Part shown: positions 10,950 to 54,987 of the stretch, in pieces
Position numbering within the stretch: position 1 is the stretch's first letter
Layout: every line of letters starts with the position of its first letter
Source of the DNA: Lingula anatina
Taxonomy: Eukaryota; Brachiopoda; Lingulata; Lingulida; Lingulidae
DNA length: 54,987 bases
Direction: 5' to 3'
Assembly (NCBI RefSeq): GCF_001039355.2
Contig: NW_019775988.1
Coordinates: forward strand, 91,481 to 146,467
Notes under the pieces: model-generated
Told to the model about the DNA's origin: nothing
Database searches by the model: none
The model's input: the letters and a program-made list of their open reading frames with translations, nothing else
Program-made: the position numbers and the translations under genes

Positions 10950-11426
10950 AAGGAAGAGTGATATATTACCTGTTGATGTACTCCTGGTATGACTTTGAGT
11001 GTATTGCTTGACACCTTCCACCTGCGGCTTGACATTATATTGACCTGACCTAGTTCACATTATTTTCCAACTACGACCTTGACCTGGATATAGCCATAGC
11101 CTGACCTTGTTCAAACAACCTTGTTCACACTGCCATCTTGCCCTGTGCTTAGTCGGCATGAGCTTAGTGTGAAATAAAGGCCACCAGTGCATCATACTTT
11201 GCTTAAAGCTGTGGCATAAAGTTTGGTTGTTGAAAAGCATTGAACAAATTTGTCCTTGGTTAATGTATATTGAAGCCAGTGCTGAGTTTTTTCTTGAAAA
11301 GTGTACAGTAAAGCTTTGAGTGTAGCATTTTAATTTTTTTATGTATTATAAACTGTACCTTGTGTAAAAAAGAACATATTTGGCAGAGCCAGTTATGTAA
11401 ATAGATTTTGTTTGATAAAAACTGTA

Positions 11427-11432
11427 AATAAA
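11427..11432 (+). terminator. Poly(A) signal AATAAA, CENPI
   Basis: Canonical hexamer about 580 bases downstream of the stop; the nearest good signal on the + strand. Confidence 0.5.
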
Positions 11433-11449
11433 GGACTAGAATAGCATTG

Positions 11450-12640
11450 GGAAAACCTTTCTCAATCAGTGTTTGAATTGTATAAAGAATTATGATATTT
11501 TAATGTAAAGCAATCAAATTTAAATTGTTTGGTTACAACTAAAGTTTACCTTGATGATAAATTGTTGTATTATCACACACTAGGTGATAATTTGCATCTT
11601 GAGAAGTTGCTGTTAGTATTCTGCATTACATTTTAACAGTGTGATTGGCTGCATTTTGAAAGAAAGATATGAAAAGGTACAAAATCTTTTAAACATTGGT
11701 GTTTTGTTTATATTCCAGCAAAGAGTTTTAATTCTGTTACAATTTGTATCATTTTTTTTTTCATCTCATTTTAACTTAAATTTAACTGGATGGAGACAAT
11801 ATTTTCAGAGCATTGTACATTATAATGCTTATTTTATGATATTTAAATATGAAATGTATAGTTTTGTCTTCAGAATTTTAGTATAAGTTTTTGTTTAAAT
11901 GTTACTCTGCTAGTTGTCTTGTACAGCCTTTTTAATACCTGTTGCATCTGAAATTTTATAAAACTACATTTTATTTGAAACAAATGTTTCTAATAATATA
12001 TGTTATCAGCAATATGTGTGTTATGTATGTACGGAGCAATGATTTTGTGACTCATTAAATTGATTGCAAGAAAATTGTTTACCCAATAAATTTTGAAAAC
12101 TCTTTTTAAAGGTGCAACTAAAGTGAGTTGATAAATCAAATAATTTTCAAAAATACCCCATTGCTACCAAATGCCACCATATAGTTTCAAATAGCATAAT
12201 TTGAAGAAATACCAAATAATATTTATCATTTCATATTTCCCAAAGAATTCTATTTTAACAGATTTTCTGCTTTCTTCATGGTGTATGTAACCTTGATCAC
12301 ACAATTATACTGTTGTGCTGGCTACAGTAATGCATCATATGCTACTAAGTCATGTTACTAGAAGGACAGACTAAGTCAAATTTATGGTCAGAAATTTGAT
12401 GGAGCTGCGGTTTTAAAACTTAAAAAAAAATTTTGGCTGACTGAGTAATTAATTTGGTTTATCCTTTGGCATGTGTAATTTATTTGAGTTTAAAGCAGAT
12501 AGTGACATTGTGCAGCATGGGCCAATCTCTCTTATTTGGCAATTATAAAACCTTGACCTTGTTCATCATGAAGTGATCTTTCCTAAAATCATAAAATCAA
12601 AACCATGTTGACAACAAAATAAGTTTCTTATATTCTGTAA
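11450..12640. other. Convergent intergenic region between CENPI and SPRYD7
   Basis: AT-rich DNA with only short, non-homologous open frames. A second AATAAA (12085-12090) allows a longer CENPI 3' UTR. Nothing else was seen. Confidence 0.5.
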
Positions 12641-12644
12641 ACAG

Positions 12645-12650
12645 TTTATT
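12645..12650 (-). terminator. Candidate poly(A) signal of SPRYD7
   Basis: TTTATT on the + strand is AATAAA on the minus strand. It lies about 2.1 kb past the SPRYD7 stop; nearer canonical signals were not seen on a reading by eye, so a long 3' UTR (12.65-14.73 kb) is inferred. Confidence 0.35.
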
Positions 12651-14725
12651 TACAAAAAAAATAATAACAGCAATAGAACACAACAATGATCAACGTAAAA
12701 GTTTACAATATCTCCTCAAGTAACATATTAACTGCCGGCTAAAGCGTCATACATCCGTACAATATACACATTTACATTGTTAGTCAAACTTGAATGCTGG
12801 TTTTTAACTGGGCTCCACCTAAAACTACCAATTTTAACCAACTTGGTGAATATGTCAAACTTGCCGATATGGGTTTTAGGATAATTACATCCAAGAATAG
12901 TGATCAGTAGCTCACAGTAGAGTCCATTGTAGAGAAAATATCACAGGGAGTTTCTTGTAACTTTTTCTTTTTAATATTTCAAGCAAGACAACAAATTCAT
13001 TTTGTAAAATTTTTCAAAAATTCTAAAAGTGAATTTAAGAAGTTATTATTTACAAACAACCATGCCTCCTTACAATTTCCTTGTTTATATCAGTAAACTT
13101 CACCATCAGCTAACTTTTTAGAAGCTAGAGGTGCTGCAACTAACTAATACCTCCATAACATTACGTAACCCTATTACATGAACCAACTGTAACTACTTGT
13201 ACATATTCTGCACTGGCATTCTTTTCCTAGGACTTGAAATTAAAATATGCACCAATGTTATAAACTTGCTTACCCACGGGTATGATACTTAGTCAGAACC
13301 TGAGTAGTGAAAAATAAATAATATCTTGAATTACAGTACTGTTCACATTGGGTGAAAAGAAAACCATAGTGGTGAAATGTACAGGAAGAAATAATCCATT
13401 TGGATATAAAAATAAAATCTGAATGCTGCAAGCATGATGGCATACATCTTCACGTGGGCAGTTGGAGGGTTGAATAAATACAACACCCAAATGTCCTCAT
13501 CCTGATGTCAGCTAGCTATTCTGAACTAACAGTATTTTTACATCTCTCTCTCTCTCTCTCTCCTCTCAGGAACTCTCCAGCTTCAGGAGATTCCATTCTG
13601 ACCTGCTAATCACCTTCTTCATTACAATATTAATAATGCTTGTGCTGACCTTTTCCAGAAACAAAACTGTAGTATATATAAGGGTGCACCAATGCTTCAA
13701 CATTGATTATTTGCCATATGCCTTTGTACATATTGGTAAAACTTCTTAATATCAAGAAAAAAATGCTGAAAGGTAACAATATGTCATCATATTCATTATC
13801 ATCCTTCGGCCTTGGGCAGAATGGTAGCAGAGGCACCGATGGAATGACAACAATGATAAGAAATTAATCCCAACAAATGGAACCCCTATGGCATACAGCT
13901 ACTTTTTTATCCCTATCTCTGAATCAAAAGTATCTTTGAAAGAGTATTCCTAATATAATAAATAAATAAATAATCAAAATTGTTAATGAAATAAATGTCA
14001 ACAATCCATGTTTGTACGAAACATAGTGACTGTGTTCTCGTTATACAAGAAATTAAACATGCACCTAAAACAACACTACAAGTGCCCCCAGATGTTTCCA
14101 ATTCAAGCTAGCCTACAAGCTTAAAGCTAGCAATTTGTCTTCCTAATATCAACATAATCTCTCTTTCTATGTCTTTAGTATATGTTACTTGACAAAAAGT
14201 GATATGCAAAGACGTTTCAAGAAAAATCTATATGCTATTTCCCTGCCTTATTCACCCTTGTATATTTGATGTTATATACCACACGAATGACCATCATGAG
14301 ACCATCATTGTTTTCATTACAGTAATACAATACACCGAGTTTCAAAGGTCACTGGAAACTCATTTCTACTCATGGTAAAAGTCAAGAGGGTGAGTGTCCA
14401 CCTTTCAAATTCAGGGTGCATTCCACCAATTCAGCAGCAGTGTTCCACAAGCACTTCTATCATTAAGAGAGCTCGCATCTCCAACTAGGACCCATACTAG
14501 TCTCCAGCTTTGAAAGCAACGTAATCCTTAATATATGACACTGTTGTTACTTGGGAATGAAATTTTGAACACATTCTACACACGTTATTAAACATCCACC
14601 TACTCATATATTCATCGCAATAACTATAATGCATACTTCCCAGCAGAAAATGCCCTTAAAAAGGTTAGAGTGTATTTTGTCATACTTCATACTTTTTTAT
14701 AATTCCTTATTCATTTCTTCCTGTT
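12651..14725 (-). other. Probable SPRYD7 3' UTR or downstream DNA
   Basis: No exon of a recognisable protein was found. It contains a (CT)n tract at about 13541-13562. It is assigned to the SPRYD7 3' UTR only because no closer poly(A) signal was noticed. Confidence 0.35.
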
Positions 14726-17573
14726 CTAGAGTAAGGACTGTTCTATCATTATCTTGTTGTATCCTTCTGGTGGTTCATGGAAGAAGCAACTAAATTGCAC
14801 GTCTAAAATAGCACCCTCGTCAACTGAAATAAAGACAAAGTTAACAAAATTAATTAGTATAAACATATCATATATATATATATATTCTTTTTTTTTTAAC
14901 AAACTTGTTATGCTATATATCCGACAACAAATAAAAGCAATATATTTTGCGAAATAACCCTACAACTGGAAAACCATTCCATCATGCAAATTACATGATC
15001 AGCTAAATTTATTTTGCTGAAGAAAAATACTTGAGAGAGAGAGAGAGAGAAAGACCCACCATAACACACTGGGTAAATGGTTCCTTTTATTCCAGTAAAG
15101 CTGGTATCTAGTTGTTTACCATTAAGATAGAAATTCAGAGTCACATGGTCATAGCTTAAACCCTGAAAAAAAATACACAAAATCATATAATAGCTATTGG
15201 AGTAAATAGTTACTAGGTAAATTAACTAAACCTTCTAAGATTTATGTTTTTGCGAGACACTATTAAACAAAACCTTTCCATGTGACTTATAGCTACAAAT
15301 ATTGTAGTTCTTCACTACTGCCTTCATGTGAAGAACATACAAATTTACAAAGCAATAAAGTGATAATTTCAAAGAGGATGACACTCTTCAAACTTTTTCC
15401 AATTTTTTTCTTACCAACAAGTCTCCCTCTTGTGGAACCTCTTTTAACTTTCCCCTCTCCTCATTGTTGTGGTATAATGTACCATCCTGTCGTACCACCC
15501 AGCTCTCTGTGGTGGTACCCAGTGGTACTGTGTTCAGGTTACACTTCTTTGTGGCCAGACCCACGCCCCATATACCTGTGTATGTGTATAAATAATGTGT
15601 TATGATATTAATACTAGATCTGTGCTAAACTTCCTTGTGGCCAGGCCCATATACTTGAGTATGTGTAATTTATTTTAGCAGAAAAAATATATTTAAAATT
15701 GTCTGACTAAAAAATCAAAATTGCACATGTCAAATGGAACCAGTAAAAGAAAGTAAAATGTAAGCATGTGATTTATCACATCACTAGTGAAATACCTGTA
15801 GATTGTAGTTTAATTTCAAAGTAGGCCTTGTCTTGTACAATAGGTGCATTGGCCAGTGCAGCTCCTGTGCCACATATTCTTCTGCAGTTCTTCACTATCA
15901 CCACGTCACTGCCTGGAAACAACATGACAGTTATGAATGAATGAATGGATGGATGATGAAAGAAAGTATGAATAAAATAAACTGCTAATCATATAAATAA
16001 ATAAATACAAGATTGTATGAATAATGGAATTCATGAATAAATGAATAAAAAAACAATAAAGAAATTAAATAATTATTACAATTTGTATAGATTTGATGCA
16101 GAGCATATTTCAATGATTATCCAAATCACTCCAAAACCTAGTCATTGTTCCTTACCAGCAGCCCATTTGTGACCTTTCCTGACAATTTCATCAAAATCTG
16201 CCATTAACTTTTTGGTATAATGGCGTGAACAGACAAACCTAAGCTTTGACATGTCTGAATGAATCTCTGATGTACTTTTAAAAAGCAGAGAGAAGCATAG
16301 CATAGTCCTCAGTGTGTTCTGCTATTTGTCCTATCTGTACTTACTTATATATTTCCAAATAATTTAATGATTATGCCACATATGTTATGGTAAAATCCAT
16401 AAACTACATCATATACAATTGTTGAAATAACCACCAAACAATTACCACCATTACTTAGACCAGGTCTATAAGAGGGTTGTATGTACGGGGCCGTAGCAAC
16501 AGTCCGAAGGTTCATTAGTCCGAAACTTCACTATAGAACCTTAGGTGCAATGAACTATTGGTTAAAAAAATCGATGAAAATGTTACTATTTTTAGGACCA
16601 ATGAACCTTTGCCGGACTATCGAGAAGCCCCCCCTAGGTACATGGTGCATCAATTAAGGCATGGATTGGCTGGACTCTGGCCATGAGGCGCACAGTTCAT
16701 GCAACACAGCCAAGCAGTGGAGAAAACTGACCCACAATGAGTGCTTTTACCTGGTACTTTACCCTTTTATATGTCATTAAGAATTTTATTTATGTAGACA
16801 TATTGGGGTATATATACAGTTCCAAAAAGAACCTTTTTGCTAGAACCATATGAGTGTTGCTGTTAGACACCAGCTGACATTACGACATACTTTTATTATA
16901 TAATGATATTATGTTTTATAAGTCTATCAATATATCGCATATATTCATATTTGCAAATAATTACAATATACATCTACTAGTCTACAATGTGTACATGTAC
17001 TAGTAATATTAAAAATGTTTAAAAGAAATTGTTTCTAACAGCCCAGAATGAGTAACCTAATAAATAAGGATCGCCTATCTAACTTTAAACATCATTTAAA
17101 AGATAATTTTTATTTAAATAATCAATAATGAATATTTTCTGAAAAACTTTGAATTTTTATTTGTAATTATTAAATTAATTGCATCTAGCACTGCCAGCGC
17201 ATACTATATTGTCCTGATACTTTTAAAGTCTCACAGAAGAGAGTAGTCGGTTTATCTCATTGAGATTACTCTTGCTAAAATAAAAACGAAAGTTCTCTTT
17301 TCAGATTGTTAGTGCACTTATTATGAAGATGAGGAAATGACGCAGATGTACTGTCAACACAACCACAGCCGGCTGTCATCTTCTTATAATTCCTAGGAGA
17401 TGTCTTTGCGCTTTTCTCTTTGAATAAGTTATTTTTTCTACCTGTCGGTAGTGCTCACCCATGTGTGATGTATCCAACCTGACCGAGGGCTGTTCTGCCT
17501 GGGCATCCCTGCCAGAATTTGACCCCGATCCGCCCCAAATCCAATTTCGAAGACAGCAGAAGCAGTTCGCCAT
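14726..17573 (-). CDS. SPRYD7: SPRY domain-containing protein 7, complete, five exons, 197 aa
   Basis: Reading on the minus strand: exon 1 17573-17459, exon 2 15912-15796, exon 3 15575-15415, exon 4 15162-15060, exon 5 14823-14726 (TAG). All introns are GT-AG and phases agree. The product is 197 residues; the human protein is 196. Collinear matches cover the whole length: cysteine-rich MANCFCCLR start, LDTSHMG then SDVVIVKNCRRICGTGAAL, AYFEIKLQSTGIWGVGLAT, the DGTLYHNNEE motif, LSYDHVTLNFYLNGKQL, GIKGTIYPVCYVDEGAILDV and a C-terminal FHEPPEGYNKIMIEQSLL. A SPRY/B30.2 beta-sandwich spans most of the protein; such domains usually bind short peptides, but the specific role of SPRYD7 is not established. 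It is transcribed divergently from NALCN. A second copy of exon 1 lies at 22919-23033. Confidence 0.95.
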
Positions 17574-17583
17574 GTTGGAAATC

Positions 17584-17654
17584 CCGGAAGTGACGTCGAC
17601 TTCATGAAGGAAACAAAGTCGAGGTTGGGAATTCCCTTATTGACCTATATATAG
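17584..17654 (-). promoter_or_regulatory. SPRYD7 core promoter: ETS/CRE composite and TATA-like motif
   Basis: CCGGAAGT (ETS consensus, 17584-17591) overlaps TGACGTC (CRE-like, 17591-17597) just 11 bp upstream of the SPRYD7 ATG. CTATATATAG (17645-17654) is a TATA-like element about 75 bp upstream. Both are kept in the second copy (23050-23063 and about 23111-23120), where the ETS part is preceded by an extra partial GGATCCCGGAATCCCGG. Confidence 0.55.
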
Positions 17655-18531
17655 ATGTTCCATAATAACACGGTTCTTTTAAACATGAAAAATTAAAAGT
17701 AATCAACTTTGAAGGTAATTTAGAGAAAGAAATCTGAAATTAAATATAAATTATCATAACAAAAATATCCCTTTTAATAAAAACGTACAATGACCTTTTT
17801 TATATACAATAAAAATTAATCAAATTAGGAGTCTAGGACAACATATATTTTTGAGTTCGGGGCAAAGGGTAAGACATAATGATTCAAGTCTGGTAGTAGA
17901 TAATACATTTTGTGATCTTTAAACATAAAGTAATTGTGTTTTCAAAATATCGCTGAAATGAAGAAGACTAAAAACCACTCAGAGAGTGCACACCTCCGCC
18001 AAAGCAACTCAACTCTAATTATTATTAATTATAGATTGATTAGTAAATCAATAAATTAATTTTATATAAACTCAATTCTCATGAGTCATGACCATAAGTT
18101 GATTAGCTGATGAATTAACCAAATACCATCAAAATGTAGCACATTTTTACCTGTCCATTTCTGCTCCTCTTCGATTTGAGATGTAATAGATTGCTGTGCC
18201 CCTGCTGGGACAGGCAGTAAAGTGGGAGACGGGGATAGGGAGTCCATTAGGGGATAGGACACCATTGCATTTAAATGGGTCAGTCATATTTGATTCCCGG
18301 ATATGTAAGTCCGTGGATCAACTTTTTTAGGCTCCATTCAGAACAGGGGACTAACTAGTCCGAGGGTCAAATATTGCGACCCCTGTACATGTGTACTTCA
18401 GTACATTGTACATGTATATGTAGTGGAAATGGGTGCGTGTTTGGGATTGTGATTTATTTTTATTAACACATTAATTTAATGATTGATTTGTATGAGTTGT
18501 TTGGGAGGTAGTTTGCACTTGTGTACAGTAG

Positions 18532-19040
18532 GGGAGAGATGAGTTCGGAGGTGGTATTTTGGATGTGGTCTCTGGTGGTTTCCTATGTATGGGAGAAATG
18601 AGATCGGAAATGCTTGGATTGTGATATTCTGTTTTAAATCTCTATGAAAGGGAAAGATGAGCTGGGGTGAGCTGTGGGGTGTTATATCCCGGTGATTCCC
18701 TAGGTACGTAGGCCTAAGGGAAAGATGAAATCGGAAGAGCTGTTGGGATGTGATATCCCGGTGATTCCCTAGGTAAGGGAAAGATGTGCTCGGAAGAGCT
18801 GTTATGTGATATCCCGGTGATTCCCTACCCTCTACCAGGGCGAGTGATAGATTTTTTTACAGATATTCACAGATATGTCTCTAGCTAGATAGATGGTCAT
18901 TTAGGGCTCAACTCAGTTGAGAGATAGAGACATATCTGTAAAAAATATATCACTCGTCCTGGTAGAGAGTAGTGATTCCCTAGGTATGGGAAAGATGGCC
19001 TCAGAAGATATGTTTGGGATGTGAAATCCTGGTGATTCAT
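18532..19040. repeat. Degenerate minisatellite of about 58-68 bp units, only in copy 1
   Basis: Units share GGTGATTCCCTAGGTA, then GGGAAAGATG, then CGGAAGAGCTGT and GTGATATCCC. Units start at about 18532, 18590, 18651, 18719, 18777 and 18982. One unit is interrupted by an inverted-repeat element at 18825-18972. Confidence 0.7.
18825..18972. mobile_element. 148-bp MITE-like element with long inverted repeats
   Basis: The left arm begins CTACCCTCTACCAGGGCGAG followed by TGATAG and TTTTTTTACAGATAT. The reverse complement of the right arm begins CTACTCTCTACCAGGACGAG followed by TGATAT and TTTTTTACAGATAT. The arms stay similar for roughly 55-60 bases, leaving a short loop. It interrupts a minisatellite unit (the GTGATTCCCTAGG phrase appears on both sides) and has no ORF. 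It is absent from copy 2 of the segmental duplication. Confidence 0.7.
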
Positions 19041-19136
19041 CATTATAAATTTCTTTTCAGGCAAATTATGGCATTTTCAAGTATTTCAGTGTAAATGCTG
19101 TTCCCCATGCCGTTTCACTGTGGAAAAAAGGTTTCT

Positions 19137-19218
19137 ACCAGAAGTGGGGTTCGAACCCACGAGGACATACGTCCATTGGATCTTAAGTCCAACGCCTTAA
19201 CCACTCGGCCATCCTGGT
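19137..19218 (-). tRNA. tRNA-Leu, anticodon TAA (copy 1)
   Basis: Read on the minus strand, 82 bases fold as a type II tRNA: acceptor ACCAGGA with TTCTGGT, A-box TGGCCGAGTGG, anticodon stem TTGGA/TCCAA around loop CTTAAGA (anticodon TAA), a variable arm GGACGTATGTCC, and B-box GGTTCGAACCC. No intron. A T-run (TTTTTT; + strand 19124-19129) follows as Pol III terminator. An identical gene lies at 25098-25179. Confidence 0.95.
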
Positions 19219-20268
19219 TGATGGCAAAGTGGGTCATTTATATAATCCTCGGACAAAACCTCAAGTAGAGCACTCGAGACATTGGTTTTAGTTCTTGTTT
19301 TGTTTATTTGACATCTGATTATTTTACTTATAGCGTGTTGCTTTCTTACTGTCGAAAAGAAGGTTCCCAAATATGCCTATTATTTACACACTCGACAAAA
19401 TTGACAGGCATGACGTAGACACCTTTGACCTAGATTCCCAAGAAACTAAAAGGAGAGCTAAAGAAAGTGGTATAAGGAATTTCCCTATATTTCCTGTATT
19501 TGAAAGAACTAACGTGAACTTGAGATACGTTTTCTTTCATTTCTATGCCTTTGACTTTTGGCCATGCAAAGAATTTTAGTCTTTCACTGAAGTGGGTCAT
19601 CTTGGCAATTTTGATATGATCGGTGTATAGTAAAAACCCACAGCAACATCACCATAATTTATGTACAATAACAGAATAATTTGCAGAAAACCGAAGAAGT
19701 GCTGCTACATAAATGGACAAAATATGCGAATGGAATGCATGCATTTAACGAAGATTTTGGGTATTTTTCATAAACCATTAGGTAAGTGTGTGCTTGTGGT
19801 CTCGTATTAAAGATATTTCAATTTTAGTTTGGGCATAATTTGCTTAGGCCTTAGCCTTGATACAGGTTTTTATGTGGTTAATTAAAATTATTAATTAACA
19901 GTTACTCGTGATGTTAGGTCTATTCTCTTTAATTAAAATGTATACTTTGATTATATCTTTATTTCTGCACAAACAAAACTGATGAAAATAATACTGTTTA
20001 TTGAATTTTCAGAACAGCCATGTTACAAGAAGCAAACCTGATGTTGTTGTTTACTCTTATTGAAATTTAGTGAGAGTAGAGAAGAGTGCTTTAAAATGTG
20101 AGTAATCTCCACTTAAAAGATCCTACACAGGGTGATATTACCATGAAACTGTGATACACATTTGACAGAGATTCAGTGGAAGGGGCCCAATGAAAGAACT
20201 TGTACTATAACTAGTGGAAAGATAAACAGTTTGATATTGCTTCAAAATTTATTGGAGATTACAGTAAT
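19219..20268 (+). other. Upstream region of NALCN, probable leader or first intron
   Basis: No recognised exon. An open frame at 19373-19579 is not conserved in copy 2, where its ATG is AAG and many amino acids differ. The sequence just before the NALCN ATG (GGAGATTACAG then TAAT) looks like an acceptor, so the start codon is probably in the second transcribed exon, with a non-coding first exon not located here. Confidence 0.45.

Positions 20269-54987
<34,719 letters not shown>

Larger units (their letters stand above)
10850..11450 (+). other. CENPI 3' untranslated region
   Basis: Sequence after the TAA stop has no conserved ORF. A canonical AATAAA lies at 11427-11432, and a second at 12085-12090 could serve a longer transcript. 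The region contains several TGACCTTG(ACCT) motifs, including a perfect palindrome at 10927-10949. Confidence 0.55.

Noticed and set aside
19373-19579. 68-codon ORF upstream of NALCN
   Set aside because: In the second copy the start codon is AAG and many residues differ, so it evolves like non-coding DNA in contrast to the purely synonymous changes of the nearby NALCN exons.

Overview
The window is animal nuclear DNA: AT-rich, with many short exons bounded by GT-AG introns, abundant microsatellites, and a eukaryotic tRNA with internal promoter boxes. Three conserved animal genes are recognisable by homology: CENPI (centromere protein I, + strand, 3' part), SPRYD7 (- strand, complete) and NALCN (sodium-leak channel, + strand, nearly complete; it runs off the right end). 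The switch between an E and a K selectivity-filter exon in NALCN domain II, together with a glutamate in domain III, is the arrangement described for molluscs and other lophotrochozoans. A gastropod or bivalve mollusc is the best guess; the species cannot be named from sequence alone.

Layout. 1-3.85 kb: no exon of a named gene; two ATG-bearing first-exon-like segments on the - strand (one vaguely CARD-like) with CCAAT/GC-box promoter-like sequence. 3.85-10.85 kb: 13 exons encoding the C-terminal 555 residues of CENP-I; the first of these is embedded in an in-frame 66-bp tandem array with ten copies of its 3' end and splice donor. 10.85-12.65 kb: CENPI 3' UTR and convergent intergenic DNA. 12.65-17.6 kb: SPRYD7 in five coding exons, with an ETS/CRE promoter just upstream of its start. 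17.0-28.2 kb: two copies of a 5.3-5.8 kb segment, each carrying SPRYD7 exon 1, a tRNA-Leu(TAA) gene and NALCN coding exons 1-3, with a single N at the start of the second copy. 28.7-55.0 kb: the rest of NALCN, ending inside its C-terminal tail.

NALCN is read here as 38 sequential coding exons plus one alternative exon (39 in total, about 1679 codons). All splice phases agree. Pore residues are E278 (domain I), E557 or K557 (domain II, exon 12a or 12b), E1120 (domain III) and E1410 (domain IV), so one gene can make an EEEE (calcium-channel-like) or an EKEE (sodium-channel-like) filter.

Three single Ns (4227, 22470, 46121) mark assembly seams. Two sit inside near-perfect repeats, so both the CENPI array and the SPRYD7/tRNA/NALCN duplication may be partly or wholly assembly artefacts, for example two haplotypes laid end to end. 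The two copies of NALCN exons 1-3 differ at 16 positions, all synonymous, which fits alleles or two constrained copies.
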